Of a stretch of 64,000 bases of DNA, positions 37,087-48,503 are shown in pieces (the first letter of the stretch is position 1; every line of letters begins with the position of its first letter). Origin of the DNA: Polytrichum commune (taxonomy: Eukaryota > Streptophyta > Polytrichopsida > Polytrichales > Polytrichaceae). The stretch lies in assembly GCA_950295325.1 (NCBI GenBank), contig OX485807.1, positions 19,441,666 through 19,505,665 on the forward strand, given 5' to 3'. The notes beneath the pieces were generated by a model that was not told the origin of the DNA, ran no database searches, and saw only the letters and a list, made by a program, of their open reading frames with translations. The translations under genes and the position numbers were made by a program.

Positions 37087-38740
37087 AAACACCATAAACA
37101 ATGTAATTGTAAAGTAGTACCTTGGGTAGGTCCCTATGTGCATTTTCAAAATGGCATGCAGCCTAATATAGGGAGGAATAAATTTATTTGACATTAAATT
37201 TATCAAAGACTTCCACATAATTTAGGGACCGTAGAAAGTTTATAATCCCATTACAAATAGTGTAGCTAGATTTCAAAATGTAAACATTAAGAAAATAATA
37301 ATAATATGGGGGTTCAAGACAAGGACCTTAGGATTTATGTTGCGCAGGCTTAAATTTGCAGGCATGCTTCACGATAGATGAATGAAAATTGTAGCATCAT
37401 ATGCCCAAAAAGGATGGAAATTCCCAATATTTGTTAGTGATCGTCTTCCTTGTCCTACACTCCCGCACTCTCATTTGCCAACACCTAGGGTATCAATTCC
37501 ATTTTGTTGAGACTAGTGGTTTTTGGTTTTATTTTGAATTTACGAAACAAGGGAAGCAGAGAGTGGATAGCGGAGTTAGGGAAGCAAATATCTTGGACAT
37601 GCATGGAACAGCATGCTTCCGAATAAACATATGGCAAATACATTGACATAGATTGCGTTATATCCACTAACACTATGAGTAGAAATTCTACAAATGTTGC
37701 ACATACCTCATATAGGAATGATGCAAGATAATCATCCAAATTTGTTACCGAACACAATGTATAGGTTGACAATGCATTGTGGGTTGGAGCTAGACTACCA
37801 TGGAATGGGTGTTGTGTTTATGAATACATGTTCACTATTGTTGTGTTTCTACCCTAAGTCTTCTATTGTGATGCATGATGGTAATGTAATATTAGACCCT
37901 ATATTTGCATATTTGTGAGTAGTTTTTAGATTGTGCTTGATTTTCTTGTTGCAATTTCCATCCATGTTATACTCTTGGAATGATTTGCTTCATATTGTTA
38001 TAGTTGTTTGTTGTGTCTTTATGAAGTGTTGCACTTGTATGACTTTGCAATGGTAAGTATGAATCATGTCTTTTTGTTGCCATGCTTTTTTGGGGCACTT
38101 TTCCAATTTGTAGACTTTGGATTTGAATTACAAGGAAATTTAGACTATCAAAAAATGTAGTAATATTGGCAATATGATGAATGATAGGGTGGAGTAAAAT
38201 AGGTAATTTTAGAGTATTAAGAAATGATAGTTGTTAAATCGTGTCATGGAGGTAAATAACCCTCGCACAAATGCCTCTTAGTTGCACGTGGTGAACAAAA
38301 ATCCTACAGAGTGACCTACTTGAGAGTAGCACAAGATCACCACAATCAAATCAACATGATTAAGCTTTGGGGCCATCTGCATGCTTAGAAAAAAAAATTC
38401 GTTGAGAAGAGCAATAAATTACACCTCTCTCCCTTTCACCACTCATTTAAGATCAAGGTACATTGATTATGGTAAATAGTGTGGCCCACATTAATAACAA
38501 GGACTTCATGCTAAAATCATCAGAGATAATGTTGTAGGTGCACACTATTCACCAATCCTCGCTATGTAGCATCGAAATTCCAAGAAACAAATGATGATAT
38601 CTCTTTCCAATTTTGTTCATTTTTTTCAACAATATATTATAGAGCTTTTTGGTTGCTTTCTAAAGACACCAAGGTCACTCTCCAACACTTAACCATTGCA
38701 TTGACCATTCAAATGTCAAATGCTACATTGTAGTAGTATG
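37087..38740. other. gene-free stretch
   Basis: AT-rich DNA with short ORFs only. No motif, splice series or clear repeat was identified before the LINE insertion. Confidence 0.5.
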
Positions 38741-38754
38741 TACCTTCAAGAAAC
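38741..38754. repeat. target-site duplication of the LINE (left)
   Basis: TACCTTCAAGAAAC, identical to 40609-40622 (right copy). A 14-bp direct duplication of this kind marks target-primed reverse transcription. Confidence 0.93.
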
Positions 38755-38920
38755 CATCCCTCACGTCCATCATCTACATACATAATCAAACAACACTCAC
38801 ACCCACCCCACAAATCTCACAAGAACTAACAAACATACTAAAAATAATAACAACCACAAATATTGACACACATCTTATTAAACCCACCCACGCACAATAC
38901 AACGTTAAATTCTCCAACAA

Positions 38921-40440
38921 ATGGAAAAACGCCCCCTGGTAAAAATCCTCCCCTCCCCTAACACCACCCCCACACCCCTACCTACCACATACCACCACAT
39001 TCACCCCCTCAAATTTGACCCACTAACATGCATATACACAGATGGCTCATTCATTCCGCCATCCAAAAACTCTGAGGGACAAATAGTGGGCAATATCGCA
39101 GGGTCGGGAGTATATAGCCCCAACAACAACACCCAAATCTCAGAAAGACTACCCGGATATCAAAACATCCTAAGAGCCGAACTAAATGCAATCCTCATAG
39201 CCATTAAAACCATCCAAACCACCCAAAGAGACACACACATATTTACAGATAGTCTTAATAGCATATACTTAATCAATAACCACATACAACACCCAACACC
39301 ACCACCCCGACAAACTACTCATCGCTGCCATTATCAACCAAATATACTGGACCCCACAAATGATCTACATACACAAGGTAAGAGCGCACACATGCATTAG
39401 TGGAAATGAAATGGCGGATACACTAGCAAATGCAGGAACACGACAAAACGAACCCAACATCACACCAATAATACACATAGCCCTCACTACCCCATATTGG
39501 CTAGCAAGTTGTCCAACCGGCACACACGATGGAGCAATCCGTAACCTCCGCACATTCATAACAAAAGCACATGAAAGCCAAGAATACACATCAGCCAACC
39601 AAAAATACCTATACGTCAACAAATGGCTATCAAACGAACAAATCAACCAAAAACTGTCAAACCACTTCTGGAAAAGCAAGCAGGTCCCCGACACACAAAT
39701 TACCCAAACCCTCAAATTTAGATATGCACAATACATGGGCAACCATAGAAAACATATATTTTGGCCTCTCCAATACCCAAATCCTAACTGTACACTATGC
39801 CAAAGAAATGACAGAGACACATGGCCCCACCTACTATCAACATGCGAACACCCTTATTTAAAAGGGCTTAGAATTTCAAGACATAACAAAGCCGTCCATC
39901 TGATCACACAAACACTACAAGCCAACAATAATACCCGATTCTTTACATTGGCCAATGCTGGTAACCTCAACAACCAACCACCAGACAACACAGTACCCGA
40001 ATGGCTCCTAGCATGCACATGCTCGCAAACGACATGCCACTACCAAGCCAAACTAAGACCTGACATAATGTGCATTATAGGAGCCCACAACCAATCATCA
40101 ACACCGATACTACCCTCCCCTAAACATACAATCCAATTCATCAAATTTACATACTGCCATGACAAATTTCTTGAAGAAGCACTCACCCACAAACACACCA
40201 AATATGACCCACTCATCAACACCATACAAAACAACGGATGGAAAGTCAACCCCCTAATCACCATCACAGCCGGAGTAAGAGGTGCTATCCACGAACATTC
40301 CATGGAAAAGCTAACCAACCTAAAAATCCCAAAACACAACATTAAAACCCTCATGAAGAAATACATGAAAATGCCATCAAATATCTCACATACCTCGTCC
40401 TAAACAAAAGAAAACTTGATAACAAACAAACCCATGCCCC
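38921..40440 (+). pseudogene. LINE ORF2 C-terminal part: RNase H and zinc-knuckle domain, frameshifted
   Basis: RNase H carries CIYTDGSF (first Asp), LRAELNAI (Glu), IFTDSLNS (second Asp) and, after a frameshift near 39300, VRAHTCISGNEMAD (last Asp). The C-terminal region follows, with YLYVNKWLSN, ITQTLKFRYAQYMGNH, and CTLC..HLLSTCEH, a CCHC-like pattern common in LINE ends. Frame breaks lie near 38937, 39300 and 40370; after the last one the frame continues YLTYLVLNKRKLDN, matching the end of the other copy. Ancestrally one ORF, now non-coding. The amino-acid content is dominated by T, N, P, H, K, I and Q. Confidence 0.88.
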
Positions 40441-40517
40441 CCCACCCTAATTAAACTTAACTAAAATAATATGATATAATATGATAACAAGAGCCCACCT
40501 CCCAAAAGAGGCATAAC

Positions 40518-40595
40518 GCCCTATATTGCATCACGGGACACCGCGATCAATACAGGGCTAACGGGCTCGCATTCATGCCGGTATACAATACCGGC
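40518..40595 (+). other. two hairpins at the LINE 3' end
   Basis: GCCCTATATTG pairs with CAATACAGGGC (40518-40528 with 40548-40558; one G-T pair), and GCCGGTAT pairs perfectly with ATACCGGC across an ACA loop (40577-40595). The second sits 13 bp from the element end, where a stringent LINE would be recognised by its own RT. Confidence 0.7.
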
Positions 40596-40608
40596 GTTAT
40601 TTTTTCTT

Positions 40609-40622
40609 TACCTTCAAGAAAC
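40609..40622. repeat. target-site duplication of the LINE (right)
   Basis: TACCTTCAAGAAAC, identical to 38741-38754. Confidence 0.93.
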
Positions 40623-41600
40623 ATGTACTTGTCGATTTTGATGTTTTTCTCCCTCGATTCCTAGATTCACATCCTCAATTGCTTTCAATTCATACCTTGT
40701 ACAAAATTGAAATTGAATAGATGAAAACATAGCGAATGGTAGAAGATTTGAGTGTAACTTGACCACACTATATATTGTATTTAGTATAAAATGATATATT
40801 ATATCACTGTGACAACTTTTGTAATGACACCTCTTATAAATAGATTTACAAGTGTTATCAAGGATGTTCAAATTTTGGATGAAATTCATGCCAATTTATT
40901 GATACAAAGTTTGGTATATCATGCATCCTAACAATTATGTAATGAATCATAATTGTTATGAATGATTGAAACTTGGATGAAATCCATTCAGTAAATGACA
41001 GTAATTGCAACCTTGTAAATCTAGAATGCCCAATCTTTTTACAAGGAATGACAAATAGTGTTAGGTTTACATTTAGTGGTGGTGAGGTTCATAATTAGTA
41101 TTGAGCAAGACCAACAAAATTAATGACACTAAATACAATATTTAGTGTAGCGATGTACGTAAATTTCATGTGTGATGGTGTAAATTGTGGACTACACAAC
41201 ATGATTACAGAGTGCAAGTCACATTATACATGTGCCCATAACATTTACCATAATTAGTTCACTAAGGCAATAGTCAAATTTTATGTAATAAATGGTTTTG
41301 AAAAATTATGAGAATGTTACCTAAGAATCAATATAGCTCAATTTGCATTAGCTATGGCATCCCATGGTTATATTATCGGAGCCCATATGAACAAAAACAC
41401 ACTGCTCAATAATGTTATGTGCTAGAGCCTAGGAGTAGTATACAAAAGGCATTTTTTTGCCTTGCAGCCTAGCACCTTGTACAGAAATAAGGGAGTTTCC
41501 CACCACTTGTGAAATTTGATTTGTGAATAAATGTTTTAGCCCTATATGTTTTATAGCTTGTCTCGTTTCATTACACTAAAATGTGCCATTGTTGGACATA
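40623..41600. other. gene-free stretch with a MITE end fragment
   Basis: A solo palindromic terminus of the ACACTAAATAT family (GACACTAAATACAATATTTA) is at about 41127-41153. Nothing else supported. Confidence 0.5.
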
Positions 41601-41822
41601 TGGTAGATGCATCTTAAGTGGTTCCTTTTTTTTTTACTAGTCCACTTCTCCTAGGATGTGAACCACGTCATTAGTACATGATGGTTAGCAAATTCAAATC
41701 GTGGTTGTAGTCACTTTTAAACACGTATATTTTTGGTATTCATTCATGGAGCCACATCCAATCACATACCACTCAAATATGTATGTTTGATAAGATAAGC
41801 AACCAAATCAAGCACGTATGCC
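41601..41822 (-). repeat. CCTAGGAGAAGTGGG dispersed repeat, internally deleted
   Basis: Reads GTAGATGCATCTTAAGTGGT, CCACTTCTCCTAGGATGTGA, AAATCGTGGTTGTAG, then CCACTCAAATATG and GATAAGATAAGCAACC, as in 59365-59757, but lacks the central part with the C/G tract. Confidence 0.7.
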
Positions 41823-42506
41823 TTTCTTTAAATTTCAAGAATCCACAATAATTTCCAACTTTGAGCAAGTATAGACCACTTTTAGAATTAGGGTGGACAA
41901 ATTTGTGTATTCCATGGCAATGGGGCCTTGAAGAAGTGTGGATATAAGTCATGTTTTCACTCCTCATCCATTCTAATTTCATTGAAATTATCCAATGTAA
42001 TCCACACTATTTTTGGTCATCCCCATTGATTACACATTTTATTGTAGTGGGTTTAGTATCAATATCACAGATCCTCTAATAAATATCTAAGGAATGAAAA
42101 GAAATGAAAGCTTATCTTAAAATATTGATATCTTAGCAGCGCCAAAATGTAGTCTAAGTTTTGGTTGAAAAAACCCTAGGGAAACACTCATGGAAGACTT
42201 CAAAAATGATTTGACAAATCTAGGTGTCTCATAGAGGTTTCATTGGATAGATCATGGCTATTTTAAGTTATTTAGGGTGTAAATTGACACTAATGAAGGC
42301 TATATATTAAATCAAGGCCCGAGATCTCTCAGACAACAACACATGCATTTGTGGGTGTCACTCATACTCACTTTATTCACTTTGACAATAATATGGCAGT
42401 GAGTTCCTTTTGTTTGTTCAAACTATGAAGGTTTGGCAGTTGAAAGGCAAGGTTTGTTTGATTTCCGATTGCTAGTCTATTGTCTACTCAAGTGACTCTT
42501 CAATTC
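41823..42506. other. gene-free spacer
   Basis: AT-rich DNA with no supported feature. Confidence 0.45.
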
Positions 42507-42650
42507 ATAACATTATTCAAATCCATAACAGTGTTTTGTGGGACTGACAATATTTCACAAAATATTTTTCATATGCTAACTAAACATGGGAATATTCCAT
42601 GGAATATTATCAGTCCCACAAAACATTGTTATGAATTCGAAAAGTGTTAT
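42507..42650. mobile_element. small foldback element, copy 1
   Basis: The whole 144-bp segment folds back. The left arm ATAACATTATTCAAATCCAT plus TTTTGTGGGACTGACAATAT pairs with the right arm ATATTATCAGTCCCACAAAA plus ATGAATTCGAAAAGTGTTAT. The same family lies at 51007-51142. No target duplication is evident. Confidence 0.8.
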
Positions 42651-43775
42651 GGTGTAGCCAGTCTCTCAAGTGGACTAAAGTAGAAATAATCATAGTTACT
42701 ACAACAACAAGCACCACTTGTTTGTAGTAGTCAGTCATTGATCATCTCCAAATTAATCTGAGTTTCTACTTACTTACAAAAAGCAACGCTCAAATTCTGC
42801 AAGCATGACCATTGACCGTTCACCTCCTGGCATGGATTTTTAAGGGTTGCTTCACACTACGGCCGTCCAAGTCAAGAGGCCGTGGGACTGAATGGCCTAA
42901 CTTTGTTGAGAATCCAAAGAAATGGGCTGAAAATAGCCAATAAAATATAGGAATTGGAGCCTTTGGCCGGGCATAGTGTGAAGCCTCCAAAAGCCAAGCC
43001 CAAAGCCCAAACCTTTGACCATGAACTCCCATGACCTCTTAACTTGGACGATCATAGTGCGAAGCCTCCAAAAGTCGAACCCAGAGTCCAATATAGATAA
43101 TAATAAATTGACATTAATATTACTAGAAAGAAAATGGCATCTCAGGCCATTTAGGGGTTGATGGTTAAACCGCTTTTGTAGATGATAACTTTGATCCTAG
43201 CTAGTAAGGCCTTTATGGCAAATGGAGATGCACCCGCCCTAAGCAAATTATGATAGCATCGCAAAATATTATGAAATTTTGAACGGAAGCAATGCCAAAG
43301 TCGGTAACGATTTATGAATTTCAGTCATAAAGGGTAAGATTCTTGTACTTCCAAATATTGGAATGTGCAAGACCTTTCAAGGTCTTCACTGCAGGTACCT
43401 CTTCTAACGTGACTTCTATTCAATTGCTGCAAACAATGCACACACCTGGGGGAAAGCTCAAAGACCTAAGAAGACGAGAATGAAAAGCCCATTTTTTCAC
43501 GTGGTGGTTGTCATAATTGCACAAATGATGACCTATGTTCACGGGCCTTGCAGTAGGTTCGAGAATAAAGCCTCTAGATGCCAAAACCCCAGTGCTTCAA
43601 ACTGAATATGAAGTCAAGGCAATTGAACACAACTCATCAACTTAGTAGTGTTACGTACAGTTACCTTTTCGCAATTGAATCTCTTCAATTTATAAATCAA
43701 TAAATAATCCATAAATAAATAAATAAAATCTCAATTCTCCCTTGGACTTCAAAGTTCATCCCCCCCCCCCCCCAT
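42651..43775. other. gene-free stretch with short duplicated block
   Basis: Contains CATAGTGTGAAGCCTCCAAA (about 42974) and CATAGTGCGAAGCCTCCAAA (about 43053), a short direct repeat. A C14 tract lies at 43760-43773. No gene supported. Confidence 0.5.
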
Positions 43776-43940
43776 ATGGAGTCCTGTTCTTTTAGGTTAA
43801 AAAAGGGCAAATTTTTAGATGTGAAAATGGAGAGAAGATTTCACAGCCCGGAATCGAATCGCCAACCACTTCATTCGGTTTTAGGTACCTCTCCATTATC
43901 ACCCGGTAGTTTAGGGTCATCTCAAGTTGAATCTTGTGTA
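43776..43940 (-). mobile_element. tRNA-derived SINE, copy 2
   Basis: On the minus strand the head (GATGACCCTAAACTACCGGG, then GTGGTTGGCGATTCGATTCC and GGGCTGTGAAATCTTCTCTC) matches the SINE at 5205. GATTCGATTCC is a near-perfect B box. The 3' side ends in a G14 tract rather than the AAAC tail of copy 1, so the tail boundary is uncertain. Confidence 0.65.
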
Positions 43941-43994
43941 TTTTTCATGGATGAAATCACCAAAAACATCCCCAAAATCATAAACCTAGTTTGA

Positions 43995-44849
43995 AATCAT
44001 AAGTTTTTGGGATCAAAGTATCCATTTTGGATGATACTTTTAGCAACATCCATATGTGGCTTCATCACTCCAATGATTGTTCCCAATTGGGTTTTCTTGA
44101 AAATTTGAAGAGAGTAAAAAACATTGCTTAGAAGCCATGCTCCTTACATAAAGTAAACGGCCTTTAAATATGATTTTTTAGCTCTACGTATGATATGAAA
44201 AACCAAATTAGTGCAATATGATTGTAAGTCCAGATCACGACCACAACCACATCCTTCATAATTTTTGAGGCGCATATAAATATCTTTCTTTTTGTCAAAG
44301 TGGTCATTTCTTTTTTCTTTTTTCTTTTTTGAGTTGTAGGATTCTCTAGGTTTGTTGTATGCAAATTCCACATGAGGGATCTTTGAATTCATCATTTGGT
44401 GTCGTTACACATGCTTATCGCGGTAAATGATGTTGATGACCAAAAACCAAGTTACAACTTGCAAGGCATTGGGGGTAATGGAATATCCAATTCCTCAACA
44501 ACACATTTCTAGTAGGTGACGTGATCCATCAAATTTTGATGGTGAGTTCCATTTTCCAAACAACCGCTCTCCCAAATTTCAATGTACTTCCTTTGATAGC
44601 CACAAATGTCATCCTTCTTTTGATTTGCGTGGCCTTGATCCTAGACCCTAAAGTTTAAAAATAATGAATCACTTTAAGGTCATATTATTCTAGCAGTTGT
44701 CCACATTATATAGTATCTATAGTTTTGATTGAATATATCAAGTTTTCCTTCAAACTTTGAAGCTTTATATCATATTGAATGTTTAATGGTTTTTTTTCCC
44801 TCTAGTACAAGAGCCTGCCAAAACCACTTTTGAAAATAAAAAAAATAAC
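43995..44849. other. gene-free stretch
   Basis: Includes a fragment of the dispersed repeat around 44244-44315 (CATAATTTTTGAGGCGCATA..TCAAAGTGGTCATT, compare 59490-59540). No gene supported. Confidence 0.45.
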
Positions 44850-45850
44850 ACATAGATTTGATCCTTTAATGGTGCCTCCCAACTTCTCTTACGTGCAATA
44901 GATATCAAGAAACCTTTGTGTGATTTGGCCTTGGAATACTTTAACACACATCGGTGATAAACACCGGATGTACGTAGAGGCTCGTGCCAAATGGTGGGAA
45001 CAAGAACGTCGGTGATTACACTACTACGATTCACTTCAGTTGAAGCTTTCAACTCAGACTACACAATCTTCATGAAGACTTGAATCCACTTCTTTAAGGG
45101 TTTGAACTTTCTCGCCTCCTTAGAAGGACATTTCTAAGTTTTAGCAATCTCAGTTTGTTTTTCAAGTGCAAATTATTATGCCTTGTTTGCTTGTAGGTGT
45201 TTGGCGGCAATGGCTATATCTTCCAATACCAATGGATCAAGCACATATAATCCATAGGTTATTCCTTGAATTTCCTTTCCAACACTTTGCACGCAAATCT
45301 TTTTCTTTCTCTTAAGGATGGCATAATGATGTTTTCTTCTTGTCTTTCTTGCAAGTGGTGGGCGGTGTCGACCACATCTCTCATAGGCATTGGATCCTCA
45401 ACATAAAAACCTACATGTTATTCATTGACAATATTCAAGACACATTGCTTGTAAAAAAATTTCCCCTTTGGAGGATGACATCTTTATAGACCAATACCCT
45501 AATCAATGCAATAGTCCTTAGTATCTAAGTAAACTTTTTTGAAATTCATCATTTATTCTTTAATTACATAGTATCATGTTGATTGCAACTATTTGTTCAT
45601 TTTTTTAAGATTGTCAAAGGGTTTTTTTCCAGGTTGGCCCTATGCCTATGATAATTTCATTAAGAGAATCACCCATGGACACTTCCATATGTAGGATGCA
45701 CTTGCCAACTATCCTAAAAGACTTCACTTGCTCCTTTTGAGTTATCTTTCCTTTGGAGATAAGTCATTGTTTCCTTATGTCAGTTCTTAGTGTTGTAGTG
45801 AAGCTTTCGATGCTAAGTTAATAAGCACTCGTTACTTATTGCAAGCATAC
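44850..45850 (-). pseudogene. decayed ORF of unknown family with internal repeat
   Basis: On the minus strand a frame with few stops runs through KGKITQKEQVKSFRIVGKC, MGDSLNEIIIGIGPTWKK, then YVEDPMPMRDVVDTAHHLQE and, after one frameshift, YGLYVLDPLVLEDIAIAAKH, then TEVNRSSVITDVLVPTIWHE. The YV.DP....D....A.HLQ pattern occurs twice about 60 residues apart, suggesting a repeated domain. Stops are mostly TAA/TAG at scattered places. Function unknown; it may derive from a mobile element or a dead host gene. Confidence 0.45.
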
Positions 45851-46099
45851 TATACCGATAAAAGCAAACCCCGCTTATAAGGACCCTACATATCAAATCA
45901 GTATAGGCTACTTTATTATCAATAGCCATTCATTTTTATGGTCTTGGTTTACTTCTTCACCAAAGACTCATTCGATTGTCCTTCATTGACAACACTTGGG
46001 CATGAGGCTCTTGCTCATATTTATGATCATGCATGATTATGTCTCAACTTCCAGAAATGATGAAGGAGGATACAAATTTTTTTTTGAAAAAGGACGTCA
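45851..46099. other. gene-free spacer
   Basis: No supported feature. Confidence 0.4.
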
Positions 46100-46430
46100 T
46101 TGACAAAGGATACCCACTGTGGCAAAAAAATTGAATATGTTTCTCACGATGCAAAGTACTTTGAGAGGGTTAGCAAGCTTTCAAGAAGTGGATTGAATCC
46201 AAAGGGTAAGCTCATATATGAGCATGTTACCTCTGCTAATAAAATTAAGTTGTTTGGTAGTGGCAACCAAGTTCAAGTACAACTACCCTAAAGGCACCAA
46301 TGGAGGAATGTACACTTGGGAGCATGGAGTCTACCCCATAATTTCCCCAAGTACCATTATCAAATCTACACCAATCTTTGAATGATATTTTGACTCTAAA
46401 GACCAAAGTCTCCATCCAACATGAAATGTT
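46100..46430 (+). pseudogene. unassigned ORF remnant
   Basis: A frame of 63 codons (with KKIEYVSHDAKYFERVSKL and LNPKGKLIYEHV) that stays coding-like further downstream after a stop at 46289-46291. No known domain. It may belong with the exon-like pieces at 46790-47192. Confidence 0.3.
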
Positions 46431-46789
46431 AAAGACCCTCAACGAAGACAAGAACAAAAGAAGTTCAAGGGGGAGGCTCTCCTTCTAGAGGTGCATGTTG
46501 ATATTAACGTCTTGAATCGAGACATTCAACTTCATATGTTTGAAGTTTGAAGTTAAGCGTTTAATTAATGTAATTGATGTAATTAAGGATCAATTTGAAT
46601 CAATGTCTATAGGCATTGGTGAGCGTTTTTGGCCTAAACCCTAGAATTCACTCTTGATGTTGGTCGTGATATGATTTTTAACAAGCCTTGTGGTACTGTA
46701 ACAAGAGTTTTTCCTAAAGGACATTGTTGTTACAAGTTGTAGACACACATTCCACCCATTTTGTCTGCGTGTGATGATGTGAACCTCAT

Positions 46790-47192
46790 ATGAGTGCTTG
46801 GTGTGCCAAGAAATACTCCACCCTAATCAGTGGAGTATTTGGGGTTCTAGAGAGCCTAATGACAAGGTTTTAGAACTTGTTAATACACTACATCCTGAAG
46901 AAATTTGTGGCGATCCTATAGCTTCAATATGAATTGAAGTCTCTATGGATCTTCAAGAAATTGTAGGTATGGACCTCTCATTCAATATTATGCAAATTTT
47001 TGCCTACATTTATTTATAGTTTGCAACAATGCCATACTTACTTACCATAATGTTTTATGTTGCCAACAGATGATCAAATTGAACATGTCTACACAAAGTT
47101 TGGCTCCACTAGTGATGTGGAGTTTGTTGTGAGACCACCATTTACTCTTATTCCTTCAAGTTTGGGAGGTTTTTCATGCACTAGAGGAAGGG
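46790..47192 (+). pseudogene. two exon-like segments of an unknown gene
   Basis: Segment 1 (about 46790-46967) reads YECLVCQEILHPNQWSIWG, then LELVNTLHPEEICGDPIAS, one in-frame TGA, and IEVSMDLQEIV followed by GTATGG. Segment 2 (47071-47191) follows a CAG and reads DQIEHVYTKFGSTSDVEFV, then PPFTLIPSSLGGFSCTRG and ends at GTAAGT. The intron phase (one base plus two) fits. CLVC looks like half a zinc-binding motif. Not recognised; broken by the TGA. Confidence 0.4.
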
Positions 47193-47958
47193 TAAGTCCA
47201 CCACCTTCACCAAGCTTATAAGGTCCACAACGAAGATGCAATTGAAGAATCTAGGCCAAAGCAAGTAAATTGACCTACTCATGTGCAATTGCTAAGGACC
47301 ATGTTGTTGCTTGTACAACCACAGTTGGTTCAAGTAAGACACCTCAACCTAGCTTTGAAAGCCTCTCCCTTCTTGCAAATTAAACAAAGTCTTCCATGTT
47401 AGTTGTGGAGTTAATTTTCTTAATTTTTTTCCTCCATTAGAATAATAATGTAAAAATAGGCCAACTAAAACACAACATTTAATTAACATGTGATAAATCA
47501 AGCCATAAACTAGGAGATATGAAGAAAAAAGAGATTGTCAAAGGTTATGGTCTAGTAGGATTAATCACCAACATGCAAAATCATCACATGCCTTGTTGTT
47601 GTTATATATAGGTGTGGATTTCTCAATCGAGAGCCTTAAACCATAATCTTATCTACATCGAACCTCTGATGGAATGACAATTGGCTTGTAAGAGCAAATA
47701 ATTGTGATAATATTGAGATCAAAGATTGATCCTTTGTGAATGAAATGCACCCTAGTTTGTGAAGGCTGGCGGTTTTGTTAGTGATTCTCCTCTTGTTGCA
47801 CTCAGCCTCATCCCACAACACTAAGCTTTCTCGCACAACACCAACTCATTAGAACCCCTCTCAATTAGCCGAGTCCAACAATTATGGAGTTGACACCCAC
47901 TTGAGAAGTGATGAGAAATGCCCAAACTCGTTTTTCCCGAGCCCCACGAAGGAAAACT
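47193..47958. other. gene-free stretch
   Basis: No supported feature beyond short ORFs. Confidence 0.45.
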
Positions 47959-48187
47959 ACACTAAATATGATATTTAGTGTGACTTACTATTTGGAATTA
48001 TGCTATGCTAAATTAATTTACTGTACATCTCATACTTTACCAACAAATGTTAAATTGGTAGTTTGGACAGTATAGAACATTGACAATTTTACTTGGTAAA
48101 AATTTATATCAATAGTAAAAAGATATAACACCGTGTAAATTCAAATAGTAAGTCACACTAAATATCATATTTGGTGGAGTTTTAGAG
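47959..48187. mobile_element. MITE combining ACACTAAATAT and GTGACTTACTATTTGG termini
   Basis: Both ends read ACTACACTAAATATGATATT (outer) then GTGACTTACTATTTGGAATT (inner), and the right side is the inverse with a few changes. The inner part is homologous to 36904-37086, while the outer TIR is that of 4768-5104. This links the two MITE groups to one family or records termini exchange. Confidence 0.75.
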
Positions 48188-48503
48188 GGGGTCAAATGTT
48201 AGGTTGACCCGATAAACCTCAGCGGCACGATTCAGGCCCTTGTCTGCTCTAAGTGAGGGTGGCCCAACCCCTAACCCAACAATTAACAAATGATTCTAAA
48301 ATATGAGTTGAAAACCATCTAACATAAGATGTTTGATATGGTTCCTTACATTTGGAAGTGGTTGTGAGCAACTTGGATTTAATCTATTGACATGTACACA
48401 AGGTCTACGTAAGAGGATAATGTAGATTAGACGAGGTAGCTAACATGGGTAGTAGAAAGAGTTTCAGTAGAGCTATCAACCTTCATCAATTACATTGTTG
48501 CAT
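48188..48503. other. gene-free spacer
   Basis: No supported feature. Confidence 0.45.

Larger units (their letters stand above)
38755..40608 (+). mobile_element. 5'-truncated RNase H-containing LINE
   Basis: 1854 bp bounded by perfect 14-bp target duplications. It begins in the region after the RT domain and keeps RNase H, a C-terminal domain and the 3' UTR. There is no poly(A) tail; the element ends with a perfect hairpin and a T-rich GTTATTTTTTCTTT. The coding strand is strikingly A/C-rich and G-poor. It is related to the decayed antisense element at 18900-24460. Confidence 0.93.

Noticed and set aside
39365-39820. 151-codon ORF antisense to the LINE
   Set aside because: It is an artefact of the strongly biased LINE sense strand, which lacks stop codons on its complement.
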